Positions 51,201 through 63,784 of a DNA stretch of 64,000 nt are shown piece by piece. The notes beneath the pieces are model-generated. The model was not told the DNA's origin. It did no database searches and saw only the letters and a list, made by a program, of their open reading frames with translations. The DNA comes from Bostrychus sinensis (taxonomy: Eukaryota > Chordata > Actinopteri > Gobiiformes > Eleotridae). The stretch covers positions 27,874,034 through 27,938,033 of the forward strand of contig CM036244.1 in NCBI GenBank assembly GCA_020698575.1, in the 5' to 3' direction. Numbering within the stretch: position 1 is the first letter of the stretch; every line of letters starts with the position of its first letter. The position numbers were made by a program, and so were the translations under genes.

Positions 51201-54200
51201 TTTTCCATACCCACAGGTCAAGTACACTTCAGTAAATGCTGAGGCAGTATTTAAAGTAAAAGTAGACGTAGTGAATATTGGGTACCTCAGTTATCACAGA
51301 AAACATCTGGACCTAATAAGGGACAAGAAGCTGAGCACCTGTTTTTTGCAGCAGGTTGAAGCCTCCTCTGAGGCATGAAGGACAAACAGCCAGACGCCAC
51401 TGCAACTCTGGCCATTTGTGTTCTCTGGATAAGGCGCTCCAGTTTTGACCTCCATGTGATAGGGGTCACTGAACTGCACTGGCATCCTTTCTGCTGCTAT
51501 TACATAGTGCTTTTGGTTTGTGCATTTCTACATTTTCTCTCTGCAGCAATAAAATGGCAGCCACACAATTAAAATAGCTCTAAAGAACATATGCAGGAGT
51601 GATTGGAGTGTTAAAGAATGTAAGAGAGGACACAACAAGCAATAAAGCCAAAGCGATTGCCTAGAGTTGAATGCTGCGACTGACAGCGGTACCAGCAGAG
51701 ACTGTGAAGTACATACACGCCTGTCGCTCAAGGACATAGGGATAATGAAGTTTCGAGTGTTTATTATTATTGGTGTGTGATGAAAATGGATAATTATTCA
51801 GGGGAATAAATTGAGAGGAAAAGTGAAATGCCGTCTTGCACCATGGCATCAGTCTTTCTCCATGATGAGTCAGACAACGCCCCTCATATACACTGCTTTA
51901 TGCTCATCGATTTTAATTACGGCTCTCTCACCTGGGTAGAAGTCTTTGGATTTGGACAGCTTAATGGTGGCACCCGTCTCTTTCTGCAGTTGTACGATGG
52001 TCTGGCCGCCCTTGCCAATTATAGAGCCGGCTGCATAGCTGGGGATCAGCACCTTCAGGAAGTACTCACCCTCCTCTGGGGGACAGACACACAAAGTGGG
52101 AAAGAGTTACATCTTATATAGTGGTTCTGCACATCATCATGTACACCACTCTGTTACCCTGCCCTCCTCCCTCCCGCTCCCATGCCCTGAACAAGCATAT
52201 ATTCACAAAGGGAATACATAGCTTTGTGTATGGAAGGCAAAAATTGAGTATAATTGAGTATCTTTATGGAGGACTGCTTTTTAAGGAAGACTCTTTGTAG
52301 CGTTCAGTGCATTTATGTTTTTATTCGCAGATTGGTGACATATTCTGTGTCCTGTCCCAGATTTTTGTAGAGTAAATGATGACCTCCTTTCCGGCTCACA
52401 GAGACCTAATTTTAACTGTTTTCAAGGAGTTTTCACCACCTCTGTCTAAATACAGAGCTAGGCCCAGTGTCACCTATTTAAGAAAAATAACAATGCAATT
52501 GTGCCTAGTATAAATATCTTTTATGTTCTAAATTACAAGACCTGAAGCTATTACCCACACGATTCATGAATGCAGATACAGAGTGATCCTTGATAATGAG
52601 AAGAAGTGTGGAGAGCATATGGGAACCAATCCCACAGATTTGTACAAGTGGTACACTGCCAAGACAGCCTAAATCTCCTCCATTTTGGGAAGGGCTCCGG
52701 TGGCTTACGGTGGCTTGTAGTAGTCTGACTGACAGCTCATCATTTTGAAGAATCTGCAGTGTTCCTCCAGATGAGTGGGGGGAAACTTTGTTATAGCTAA
52801 TCAAGAATTAATCAAGCCCAAGAATACACCTTATCAAATTAAGTGCCTCAATCTACATATGAAACAATCAGCCACATAGGGAGCTTGGACATTGTTGACC
52901 TGATTATCATTAAGGAAGTTGTGAGGAGTAAGTTGAAGATGTTGTATTTATAGTCTGCTGTGATTCCCCACTGAATTCCAAATATTGCATCAGGGGCATT
53001 TGGGTAAACATGTCGCACAGGTGCTGGTACCAATGCACTGATAGAAATATTCTCTGCATACGGATGTCGATGCAATGACGTCACTGTCCGGTCCTTCTCA
53101 GCTGCCTCAGGGGTGACGTCACTGGAGAGATGTAAAATGCACTGACCATCCTGGGAAGATTTTGTAAAATGTTTTAGCGACTTTTAGCCACTGACACTAA
53201 TCACATGTTGTCTCGCTTTGTCTGCACATCCTATGCCTTGTATAAGGCGGTATGCGTAGAGACTTGTCCAGCATGATAAACAGCGAAATAAGATAAATAG
53301 AGGTGGATCGACCAGGCACGAGAACAACCTGTTGCCTGAGTAATGCATTCATTAGACTTAGATGGGAATGGACATGGCAGTGTGACATTAGGAGATTTCA
53401 CAGCCTACATGATCTTCTGCTTATTGCATTAATATGCCCCTCATGTTCCATTCAGACAGAGGCTGCTGTTTGTGCAGATCATCCACAACCAATGCCTCTG
53501 ACAAATGTACACGCGACAACATGTTTGTTAACAAAATTTCACTTCACATCAAGATGAATTAATGACAATGGTTGTTCGGGACCATTCCAAGTCCCACAAC
53601 AAAACGTAAAAAAGAGACATGACAAGACATGAGTTACAACAAAAATCAGATACACTTGATTTATTATTTAATGGAAAATGTAATTTTAATGGAGTCGTAG
53701 TAAGAGACCAAATGTGTAATTGTAATATGGGCATGTCAGAAACAGCTTTATTTTTCTTCACATCTCCTCTGACTCTTGGATTTCTAGCTCTTCTTGCCGT
53801 CCCCTCTGTTTTCCTCTCAGCGGGTAAGAATAAAATGACCTTGGTGGGAAAATAAAGATCATTCATGACTGACAGTTCTCCTAAAGCTCACAAGCACCTG
53901 CAACAGTCGCAAAATATATAAAGTCATAGGAGCTATTTGAATTTTGAGAATAAAACTGACTGCAAATATGAAAAGACCTGTTGTTGACAGACATGCCTAA
54001 ATCCACTGCGTAACTTTCTACTTGTCTTCCACCAGAGTAGAGCCAGCAGGAGAGGAACCACCAAGACTCCTCCATCGCCCTCAAAGCCACGTTTGCTGTC
54101 ATTAGTCAATAATTAATTCTGTCCTAGTGTCTGAGATCACAGTAACAGGTTTTAATGGCGTCATGTGGTAGAGTAAACATGGCAATCTGTTGCTGCAATC

Positions 54201-57200
54201 CGCCAGGGAGCGGGAGCAGTGGGGCACACTGGGAATGTGAGCCAGTGGGGTGTCAGTTCAAACCCCGGCTTCCAACACTGGAAGGATGGCTTGGAGGAGA
54301 GACATGGACACTGAGCCAAATGTGTTTAGTTAAGTCACTCAAGGGGGGTGGGTCAGGAGGAAATGCCTTGTGACCGTCCTCCCTCCTTTCCACTACCCAT
54401 TCTGCATTTCAATGGACTAACCTGCTGCTGTCAGCCAACAAGGACGGTACAACCGAAATGAGTAACAATGGTCAAATGAGCTCTGGGACTATGAAATGGC
54501 ATGTACGTGAAAGCTAAACTCAACAAGTCACACAAAAAGAGTTGGACGCTTACCCATTCTGAGATCTGCTGCTTCTCAAGTCCTCTGTCAGATCGCCATC
54601 AATGCCGGGGCGCAATCTCTAAAGGGGATCTTAACATTAGGCTAGGCATAGGTGCAACGGTAGTGCTGAGGAATGCGGCCAGTCGACCTTTTTCACCGAG
54701 TCTAATTCATCAGTGAGTGCAGTAAAAGAGATTTCACCGCAGCATCCGAGCCATGCCTGCAGCTGGCCAGAGCCTCAATTGTCTGAGAAAATGCTAATGC
54801 AGGCTCTCAGTGTTTTCAGTGAAAGACGGCACGCATTGTTCGAGCCTGCATCGGTTTGAAGGGGGGGGTCTTCCCTGCCGCATCACCCTTTTCACTGCTC
54901 TCATCCATATTCATCGAGTGGCCTGTCCGTCTGCAGTAGCACGCAGGACTGACACTTCGCTCGGCCAATCACCGGCCGCCCCCCTACAGGACGTCATGTC
55001 CCCACCTCCCGATGCTGGTCCCAAAAAATTGAATTTTCTTCCCTACCCCGCCTCTTTTGACGCAGCACTATAAAGTATGGCAGCCCATTCACTCAGTGTT
55101 TTAGTAGAAAGTGACAAAGGTGAAGTGGCTGGCAGAGCGGGCTTCGCCTCTGAATGGGGAGCCTGTAAAGTGACCTTCAACAGTGGTTGAAGAGGTGTAT
55201 GGATAACATAAGCAGATGATGAAGGAGGTGGAGGAGGAGTGATCGGAGACGGCGTGCCTTACGCCACCCACCTTCCTCTCCTCCTATCCCCCACCCCCAA
55301 TCCCTTAGACGGCCATGTTTGAGAGGGCGGAGGGGCTCATCAACCATTGCAAATGGCAGTGCCGCAGAATGGTGGAGGGGGGTGATGAAGCCAATCACTA
55401 CGCCTATAAATCTAACACCGAGAGGTATCTTATGTGAGTGGACGAGCGTAATGTGCTTGTGTGGAGTGTCCATGCGTGGACTCCGGCCGAGTCCAGCCAA
55501 GCCGGATCAATCATTCTTTCCAGGGAACCTTAAAAAGGACTCATTTTCTAGTGGACCGCTGATTACTTTCATGCTCAAATCTAAACCTGAAATTGTGGCC
55601 CATTTTAGTGCTGGAACGAAAGGCTTCCAGAAAATTCAGAGCATTCTCATTCAGTGTGAGATGCTGGTATATAGACACAGCCTCCCAGTAGACTCTATGG
55701 TCTATCTCTCCTTTCTCTCGCTTTGCTCTGTCTTATTTCTATCAGCCTCTCTCAGTCTCTCTTTCACTGCCACCTGGCAAATTCACAGTCCGCTCACGTC
55801 ACATCGCTCTGCAAGGGCACCTGTGTCCTTCCCACCAAAAATTAAAAAAAAAAAAAAAAATACTGCTCACATTCCTGTGCCAACCTTTCCATTAGCAACA
55901 TTACGAGATCATACCTAATCCCTCTGCTACATAACCTTTTGGATGGCACTTGCTTGCCAGCAACATGGGCTCAGAGTATGGGTAATTAGAAAGAGAAATT
56001 AATGAAAGATGTTCTTTTTGAGGAGAGAAGGGCAATGCTGATAAAAGAAGAGTAATTTCCCTCATTCAGTGCAGCTGAATTGTCCACAGCTATAAATGCA
56101 CAACGAGGGGCTCGGCTTTGAAAGAACACAGGCTTTCTTCTCTTTGTTGTAACTGCCAGTCATGTTAATGATCAGTTCGGTAGGAATAATGTGATCAATA
56201 TCAGACACAGTCAAGGGGTTGGTGATTACAGAGAGGGATGAAGATTATCAGCCTGTCTAACACTAGTGCCAGACATGCTGTGAGCTTGCTATGTTACATG
56301 TAATACATGTAGTCTATATGAAATGGGAGGTGAACCTAGCAGACAACATATTACATAAAGTGTGAGGAGACATTACTTCGAACACATCTGCCTTGTGTAG
56401 GCGTTATTCCACATAGTTGCTGTGTTACAGAGCATATTGGGTATAACTGCGATTGCTGGTTTAGTCTGTATGTGTTCTCATTATAGATGCACACATTTTT
56501 TACAATAGGCTCACCGGAATAACATTTTAGTTCAGAAAATTTAATTGTATATGTGTAAAACAGGACAGTTAATGAACCATGAGGCAATGCTCAGAAATAT
56601 TTATTATTTTACATAATAAAATGATCAGGTATTGACTGCAGTCAGTATTTGAAACACCATCTGGAACACCTTTCCCTCTGCAGCCTCTTGAGAGCAGGAC
56701 ACTGCTGCTTTCAAATGTTAGTTTTTCATCAGCAGACAATTAAACATGCATCTCTGGACTGGGGTTCGGATGCAGCAATGATGAAGAGACACCTTAAATG
56801 AAAAAGAAGCCCGGTGGAAAAGCCGTGTGTAATACTATTATAGAAGTGACAGTGGGGTATAATAAGGGTGAATTCTCACAGAGGATTATGAACTTATACT
56901 TTTCATTAAGAATCTCCAGATGTAATTTCCACATCCCTCAGCCATTTGTATTACCTGGAATAGTGCGTACTAAGAGTGAAAGGGTAACACACTCCTGAAA
57001 GCAAGAACGACATGTGACTTGTCATTCCATTTGTTTATCAGGGTGCTAATGGACATACGTGGGTAGATTTTTCTTTGAATCCACGTCTGGTGGCACGAAG
57101 GGCTTTATCTGTGCTTCTCCGAAACTACATTTGTGAGGTGCAGCAAAGATGCAGCACCCTCTTGGAAAATGGATGTTACGCTGCTATCACTGTAAGGCAG

Positions 57201-59013
57201 AGTGTGTGGCTAGAGAGGCAGACAAAGCAAACTGCTACAGCATATGGTGAGAAGACTGCCAACTCTCCGTGGATAGGCAATTAACATTAGGTTGTTAATA
57301 AGTGGTCCCTGTGAGCTGCAGTGCATTACAATCAGAAGCTCAAATAAGATGTACAGTGACTAGTGATTCAGCCATCATCTTCACCACTGACATCTAAAGC
57401 ATGAGTAATTAGCATGTGTGCAAACTCCTCTTCCTTTTTATCTGACAGGCCACCACCATTTAGCCTTCCAAACTTGAAATTAAAAGAAGTTGGTAAAAGG
57501 GCTGCATTGTTGTGATGAAAGCTAGTAGCCAGTAATTGTTCTATAAATTCAATTTAATGTCAAAATATTTTGTCCTCCCCTCTTCTCGTGTTCTTTAGGA
57601 ATTCTAAAGCCTAATAGAATAAATGCTGGTTACAAAAGAAAGCCGTAATTTCAAGTAATTGCTAAAATATGCTCCCCATTCTCTCATGAACTCTAATGCG
57701 TTTTTAATTTGAGCTTTAGCATTTCTAAATATTTTTTTAAAAGGCCTGGTATGGCATTATGCACTCAACAAATGCAAAGGTGTGGCTTATTCTGTATACT
57801 ATAAATAACAGCATGTAGTGTACAAGTGGTGATGAGTGTAGAAGTGCAGCGAGCTATGATTTTCACCTGTTTGCTTTCCCTCCACATTTGTACACAAATA
57901 GCATTTAGTTGGCAACTCTGCGCCAGTTTTAAATTTTACAAGAGCCCCTCGTCTTGAACCGGAAAGACGTGTCGATGTCCAAGTGAAAGGTTATGATGCC
58001 ACAGACACTACTATAACTACAGGCCATCATTAAGTGGACGCTGCTTTTCAGTATTTCTCCAGCAACACTCCAGTTCAGGCCAGCCCAGGCCGACTCGGTC
58101 AGACAATAGGATTTTAGGGCCATTGTGGTATTGTAGAGCCAAGTGGATGTTTCACAGGCACACAATGAGAGTGATTCATTGTTTTGTTCTCTACCAGCTG
58201 AGTGGTCCCAAACCAGAGGAGCCAAAAGGTTTGCTGCTCTCGATCTCCGAACGTTAGGGACTGCACTTTCTGCCATATGTTTCCTATCTATCCTGTTGTG
58301 AACTCTCTCCAAACTGTCCATCACAAATGCCTCTTCACATAGGTTCCTCTGGAAAATGTGTAGATTTATCTCTGGCCTCCATGTGAGAAAGCAGCAAGGA
58401 ACCCCTCCTCTTTGACCCAACATGTCAAATGGGAGACTATCACTATTGTAATGGGAATGTTTTCATTATTTCCAACATTACTGTTGCTGCGCAAACATCT
58501 GATGAGGGATCATTAAAGAAAGGTTCCAGATGTGGAGCACTAAGATAACTGGGTTCAATTCAAAGCAGACCTGTCTCGGAGAGACTGCTGAGGTGTGCTG
58601 AGGATGAAGTAACTGCCTTATAAACCACGGCCAGTTTTTGGAAGTGCCAGGAGCACAGGTGCAACCCGTTAAAGCCTCATATGCGACCCGAAATCTGCTT
58701 TTATCCCGCAAATGGCTTCTTTTACATAAAGTAGGTCTAGGACTAAAGGCTGCGGTTAGCTTTTACGCGCCCATCTGCAAATGAAAGAGCCATGAAATGA
58801 CTTGCTGTGGAGGAGCCCGCTGATAGTTGTTCTCTTACCTCCAGTGTTGGTGCGTTTGGTACAGCCGGCCTCCTCAGCCGGAGTTTCCAGGGGCCGTTTG
58901 CGGGAGTCCGCGTTGTCCGACTCCATGTGCGGCTGCTGCAGGCTGTGGAGGTTCGGGTTGGAGTATATTCCGTTATGTTCCACGGCTGCTCCGCCACCAC
59001 CGGCCATCATCAT
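38203..59013 (-). CDS. nova2: NOVA-family neuronal splicing regulator, three KH domains (nova2)
   Basis: Four coding exons on minus (58839-59013, 51932-52075, 39650-39816, 38203-39222), all GT-AG and in frame, give 501 aa. The protein binds YCAY clusters in pre-mRNA and controls alternative splicing, chiefly in neurons. KH1 spans about residues 63-132 (GKGG 79-82), KH2 about 165-235 (GKGG 177-180) and KH3 about 417-486 (GKGG 432-435). An Ala-rich, low-complexity linker separates KH2 from KH3. A nuclear-signal-like DSRKRPLE lies in exon 1. Paralog call: EEGEYFLK and [23 protein letters not shown] resemble NOVA2, while some linker text is NOVA1-like. The neighbours kptn and capns1, both on human 19q13 like NOVA2, favour nova2. 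The N-terminus is longer than that of mammalian NOVA2. Confidence 0.95.
39650..39816 (-). CDS. nova2: nova2 coding exon 3 (end of KH1 and linker)
   Basis: 167 nt encoding [19 protein letters not shown] through to the linker that ends NPDRVKQ. Phase 1 acceptor and phase 0 donor (GTGAGA). Confidence 0.95.
41920..42400. mobile_element. dispersed fish repeat fragment
   Basis: The 'ctttatgtatccccaaggggcagttca' style opening, with 'cctaatggccgagggg' and 'cgcccagagggcagaac' about 250-320 bp on, is a layout I recognise from repeats scattered in fish genomes. I cannot name the family. No coding capacity is claimed. Confidence 0.4.
43030..43350 (-). mobile_element. possible Tx1/L1-like LINE ORF1 fragment, decayed
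   Basis: On the minus strand the text [19 protein letters not shown] resembles the conserved ORF1 pattern of L1/Tx1 LINEs (D-x-E/D-G-R-S-R-R-N-N-L-R-hydrophobic-G-L). It then breaks into stops and frameshifts. The match is short, so this is tentative. Confidence 0.35.
45983..46040 (-). mobile_element. LINE/SINE tail fragment, minus orientation
   Basis: The reverse complement carries 'gtgtaccccg' and 'tgggataggctccgg', the same body as the nested retroposon at 24527-24652. Confidence 0.6.
46050..46405. mobile_element. second copy of the 30.8-kb MITE family, interrupted
   Basis: Shares 'acataatcatcacaattaaaata' (about 46160-46183) and the right terminus 'ttattctaatttattgacgtgagcct' (about 46371-46396) with the element at 30780-31074. 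The left terminus is not recognisable. A LINE/SINE tail lies inside it. Confidence 0.5.
46190..46296 (+). mobile_element. LINE/SINE tail fragment, plus orientation
   Basis: 'attgtccaaggtatacccc', then 'gttgctgggataggctcc', then 'gcagaagatgaatgaat'. Same family as 24527-24652 and opposite in orientation to 45983-46040. Confidence 0.6.
51932..52075 (-). CDS. nova2: nova2 coding exon 2 (first part of KH1)
   Basis: 144 nt, phase 1 at both ends. It encodes [18 protein letters not shown] and the KH1 GKGG loop, ending SKDFYP plus one base before GTGAGA. Flanked by a 6.8-kb and a 12.1-kb intron. Confidence 0.95.
52076..58838. other. nova2 intron 1 (6.8 kb)
   Basis: No exon is supported. A poly-A run lies at about 55843-55859. 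Segments at about 55960-56220 and 57380-57760 are low in repeats and rich in TAATT-type words, and look like possible conserved non-coding DNA. This is by appearance only. Confidence 0.45.
58839..59013 (-). CDS. nova2: nova2 coding exon 1
   Basis: Start chosen at the first of three consecutive ATG codons (59013, 59010, 59007), giving MMMAGGGG. The exon ends TNTG plus one base before GTAAGA. The frame stays open further upstream, with another ATG at 59134-59136, so a longer form is possible. Confidence 0.8.
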
Positions 59014-59420
59014 TTTTCCCCGCGCCAAGCTCGAAATCAAAAATGCGCTATTTCCCCTTAAACACAAACACACAGGCACACACAGCGCCCTCAGCACCAC
59101 ATAGCCTGATAACGCGCACCGCGAAGCCAGTGACAAGTTTTGGTGGGTTCGTTTCGCTCTTGAGACGGTCTCTAAGGGATCAAAATGCCAAACAACACCG
59201 GGCTCGGGGTCTCTTCTTTCTGCTGCTCCGCGTCCCTCACAGAGCTAAATATAAAAAGCCCATTGAGTGAAACGCGCTCCTCTAACGCGCTCGCCGTCGT
59301 TCCAACAGCATGCTCCTTATTGTTGACGCGCAAAATAAAGCGGAACAATCCTGGAGACGATTGGCCATGTAAACAAGTGCAAATAAGCTCGAGCCGAGGC
59401 AACTGCGAAGGATTTGTTCA
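58840..59420. promoter_or_regulatory. CpG-rich nova2 5' region
   Basis: GC- and CpG-rich relative to the surrounding DNA, and spans the nova2 start codon. A TATAAAAAG word lies at 59250-59258 on the plus strand. Read on minus it is only a weak TATA (TTTTTATATTTAG), so it may not serve nova2. Start site unknown. Confidence 0.45.
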
Positions 59421-60346
59421 AGTCATCTTTACGCCATGTTCCTTTGTGAAGTCCTCAGTCTGATAAGTGCAGCTGTTGTTATTGTTGCCTTTGTAGTTCC
59501 AGAGGGGAGAAATATAGTTTGAGAGCAGCGCAGAGGACTACAGTGCCACTGACCGGCCAAAAGACGAGGCCAGCACGAGAAAAGAACAGCCTCGTGTCAT
59601 GCCTGAGCAGCTAACAGCCCAACCAGTAACTATCAAGGACTTTTATAGCCTTCTCTGGAGTTATCCTGTTACTCTGAGGCAACCTTTTTAATAATGTAAA
59701 ATCAACCTTATTGTAACTAATTTAGGACTCATCTTATTGCATTTTATCATCTGTATTCACCAGCTTATTCCTGTCCACTATGTCCTCTTTGTAGATTCTT
59801 TGGTCTCAAAAGGAGGTAAACACATGTTCACTATCATGACATTAAATTAATTTCCAACTTATTTGCATTGGTGAAAAGGATTGTTCAAAATAAACTCAGA
59901 ATGTTGCAGTTTGTACAGACCCAAGTTCAGCAGCAGCAGCAGCGGCAACAGGCAACACCTCTAGACCCAAAGTTGTTATTTATTATCTGTAAATCACTGT
60001 ACACTATTTACAGCACATCAGCTTTGCCCATTTTATAATTACACAAATCCCAGTGAGCATACCCCTCATTACAGGTGAAGAATTTTCAAATTAACTGAGG
60101 ATAACAGCATTTGTCAGTGCATTTATTAGCCTAATGAGCTCTTTCATGAGTTATGTTTACTACCACGGCGTGAGATCACGGCTTTGAGTCTTTTATATGG
60201 CACATGCAGTTTTATTTTCTAACTAGTGTCTTTATCGTTACTTACACTTAATTAAACAAGGCTCTAATCGAATCCTTCACATTTTGACGTTTTTATAAGG
60301 CCTGTGTGCAGTCTGACTCACACAGATAAACCAAATGCACTTTGTC
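59421..60346. other. nova2-kptn intergenic spacer
   Basis: About 0.9 kb between the two tandem minus-strand genes. No gene is seen. There is a short CAG/GCA run near 59930-59942. Confidence 0.5.
60211..60216 (-). terminator. candidate kptn polyadenylation signal
   Basis: AATAAA on the minus strand, about 131-136 nt past the kptn stop. Candidate only. Confidence 0.4.
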
Positions 60347-63300
60347 CTAATTGGAAGGCGTCTGGAGAGTGCTCTCCTCAGCAGTGTCCTCCTCCTCGGC
60401 GACTTCAGCCTGGGCCGGGTCCGCCTCAGAGGCAGCTGTCAGCGCTGACACCCTGTGGGAGAGCCGCTCCAGCACTAGAGCTGCTGTGCAGGTGAGACTG
60501 TGCTGAAAAGAGAAAAAGAGAAGAATATGTCAGATATATCACTCATTGTCAGTGTGTGAGCAGTGAGATTTGATTTGAGACTGTAACAGCATATTGGGGA
60601 GTGTGTTAGGACACTAATACAAGACCCACATTATGTTTATTCAATAACTTGCTAAACATGCCTATGAAAAGCGTACAGTTTAAAGGATGCTAATAAATCA
60701 AACAATGCAAAACTATTCTTTTTTGTTTTTTTTACAATTACATCTCCTCCAGCAGTGCTTAAGATTGTCCTCTCTGGGGTGCTATAGGAACATAAAAATG
60801 TGTTTCCACTAGTTTCAAAGGACATTTATAAGAATTTTGACCAATATAATCTCCATTGCTAAGCTATAAAGTATATTACATAACACACAGCTAAAGTAGG
60901 GCAGCCATTTTTATGACAATGGAAAAATAATAAAAAACATAGCAGTAATAAATTGTAATATTACTAAAATATACTGGTTCTCTTTGGAAAGTATGATATA
61001 GAGATGTATATCAGGTGCAATGACAATACAGTACATCAAAGTATACGTATTGATTATGTTCTATGAAGCAACACAGAAGCAAAATGGAAGCTTTGCTAAC
61101 TGAATTAGATCACCAAGTGCCATTGTGGAGGGCATGAGATCTGTTTTATTAAGTGGTTACAAATGTTTAAATATTTGCTCATTTATTTGGTACACTGGTT
61201 AATACATGTAATAACAGGGTAGCTCCAGGTTTTGTCTTGTGAAATTCGAGACCTTTTTAAGACTTGTTAATGCTACTGAGAGTGAAAATTTATGTCAGCA
61301 TTGTCAACAACAGATCAATAATCTGTATAAATTTTATACAAAGGAATTACCTGTACTACTCTCTGAAACTCATGGGTTTTATTTCAAAAGTCTAATTCTG
61401 ATGAAAAACTCCAGAGCTGTATTAAAAATCATAAATAATGAATCATGCATTTTAATGATAACATTTCTTGAATAAATATTGCTTTTTGTTATTGTGGTGA
61501 AGTTACTTTTTGTCATATTAACATAATGGTTTGACAAATTTTAAGACAAAATTGAATACCTACTCATAATTATTTAATACTTTTCAGGCCTTGATTTTGA
61601 CACAATCAAATTTAATATCTTTTTAGTGCTTTAAATACCTTGAGGATACCCTGAATAAGATACAGTATATTAAATTTTACTAACAAAAAAGGCTTAAGCA
61701 GAAACCAGCATGAACCACAAAAATAAAAACAAACACAGGCCATGTTTTTTTTTCCTGCTGGGAGCCAGTAGAGGTTAGCTATTACTTCAACACCTTTTAA
61801 ATTTGTTGCTGAAACAATGCATTTTAGCTCTTGAGCAAACACTTGTAAGTGCTTAATAACATAAAAGCTCTCCATTATTTTCAGAAGCAGAGCAGTGATA
61901 AGAATAACAACATGGAGGTCCAAAGCCACTATAAGTATAGCGTATATTTTGTGTGTTGTACCTGTAAAACATGCAGTCCCTTAAGTGTAAGGACAGCCAG
62001 TTCTCTCAGCCCATCTCCTGTTAAATCTAAGTAGATGATAGACAGCAGAGGACTCTTGAAGCTCCGCCTCCACTGCAGCTGAAATTGCCCGTCCCCTCCA
62101 TTCACTGCTGCCTGGTATTTGTAACAAAGAAGTTCCTGCAGAGAAAGCAGGGACAGTCAGTTTTGTATCACACCAGAAACAAGTGCACCATGATAAACAG
62201 TAACACTATGCATAATACGCTGAGCCTAATAATAATGTTGTACATACATTTTTGGCAGATTTGAAGAAATTCTGTCAAGAAGAAATACTTTAAAATTTTT
62301 ACCTCTGCCAATGAGGTTATGGTTTTGCTGGCACTGGTTAGTTTGGATAGTTTGTTCATGGGCCATGGAACATTTGTGCTTTTTGGTGAAGATAACACTA
62401 TCTGCATTTTTTTAAGAATTCTGAACCATTGCACAATACCAACTCCAGCCACAATCGGTCAGTAAAGGAACAACTTGTTACTTTTTATCTGAATCCAGGT
62501 TGGAACTGTATGAGCGCTTCTAGTTTAATTTAATAAGTAATGAATAAACTGACTTTTTACTGCTATATTGTGTTGCTGAACTGTAATTGTAACAGTTCTT
62601 CACCTTAGTCACATGACTGGTAAAGACCATACCAGTCATGTGACAAAAACCCCTCCCAGCCTCATATTGAGGTGTAGCAAATGTAAACACCTGTACTTAC
62701 TAGCACTTACAGCTCCAGCCAAAACTGGACATCTTTTTTGTAAACTTTGTTTATATTGTTGACTTCTGCAAATCTTATTGGTCTAGTAAAGTGTCAACAA
62801 CTACCGGAAACAAATTGTGGCGCTACATACTTAAATAAATTAGGTAATTTTGAAATCATCAAATGGTGTGATCACCCATTAGGGTCACTTACATTGCCTT
62901 TTGTAAATCATTTTAAATCATCATTTTAAATCATTCTTACTTTATAGCACTTCTTTTTACCTGTCTTAAGCCTTTGCAAAGTAGTGTACATACATACAGT
63001 AATTTTTAACAATTGATGAACTATTGAACTATTAAATTTAACTATGTATCAAAAGGCTACACGAATACACAAATGTATTATAGACCTGTCCATATGTCCC
63101 AAGCAGCACTTCTTTTTGCCCGTCAAAATCCAGGTCAATGACAAGAGCACTCAGTACTGCGTCCCACTGATCACTTTCTACGAGGCACATTGAATGAGCC
63201 AAGCCATGCTCCTGAACATCTCTGAAAAATACAAATAATACTTAGACTTTTAAACTAAGTAATAAAATAACATAAAATGTAGGGTGCATACTTGTAAACA

Positions 63301-63784
63301 ACTGCCATCTCTATAGTACTGGTCACCAAGAGGTTGTACCCGCCCATTTCTTCTCCTACAAAATTGATGCAAGTTATAGAAAATGTGTATAAAGAGCACA
63401 ACAAACTTGATGTATTAAACAATAACACAGAGCAGTCACAAACCTCCAGCTATCTTGCTGGGTTCAGTTTTACAGCTGAGTGGGAAAAGCAGCACTGTAG
63501 AAATTGGACTGTCAAACTGGATGCGCCAGCTTTGCAAAATCTCTGGCACACACAAACCACAATACAATTTAAACGAATGACCTCTGCATGTCAACACATC
63601 TTTGTGGGGGTACCTTTTACTTTCCTTTATAGTGTAGAAAGCGGACTGAGGAGGGGACAGAATCAACTGGTCCTTACCTGGTCCTGTCTGGTCGACCAGA
63701 GCCAGTCCAACACACCCGCTTTGACAGCCGAAAGCAGAGAGTCGCCGGCCCTTGTCTATACTCAGTGTGTCCAACCATAACACA
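60347..63784 (-). CDS. kptn: kaptin, C-terminal part (gene continues past the window)
   Basis: Six coding exons on minus: 63678-63784, 63444-63542, 63292-63355, 63086-63221, 61962-62135 and 60347-60502. They are frame-consistent and give the last 244 residues; human KPTN has 436, so the N-terminal half lies beyond 64000. Kaptin is a beta-propeller-type protein of the KICSTOR complex, which holds GATOR1 at lysosomes and restrains mTORC1; it was first described as actin-associated. Diagnostic text: SVLWLD with [17 protein letters not shown] with [25 protein letters not shown], then two FG-GAP-like blades ([24 protein letters not shown] and [24 protein letters not shown]). The last exon gives [14 protein letters not shown] and an acidic tail. 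The donor after 63444 is the weaker GTTTGT. Confidence 0.92.

Larger units (their letters stand above)
39817..51931. other. nova2 intron 2 (12.1 kb), repeats noted
   Basis: Contains a dispersed-repeat-like segment (about 41920-42400), a possible LINE ORF1 fragment (about 43030-43350) and the repeat cluster at 45.98-46.40 kb. A YCAY cluster lies at 48413-48433 (minus). No exon beyond the annotated ones could be supported. Confidence 0.6.

Noticed and set aside
55319..55918. 199-aa plus-strand open frame in nova2 intron 1
   Set aside because: It runs into a poly-A tract, has no domain, and lies antisense in a GC-richer patch where long frames arise by chance.
59250..59258. Perfect TATAAAAAG as a nova2 TATA box
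   Set aside because: It is on the plus strand, opposite to nova2. The minus reading is weak, so it was not called as the core promoter.
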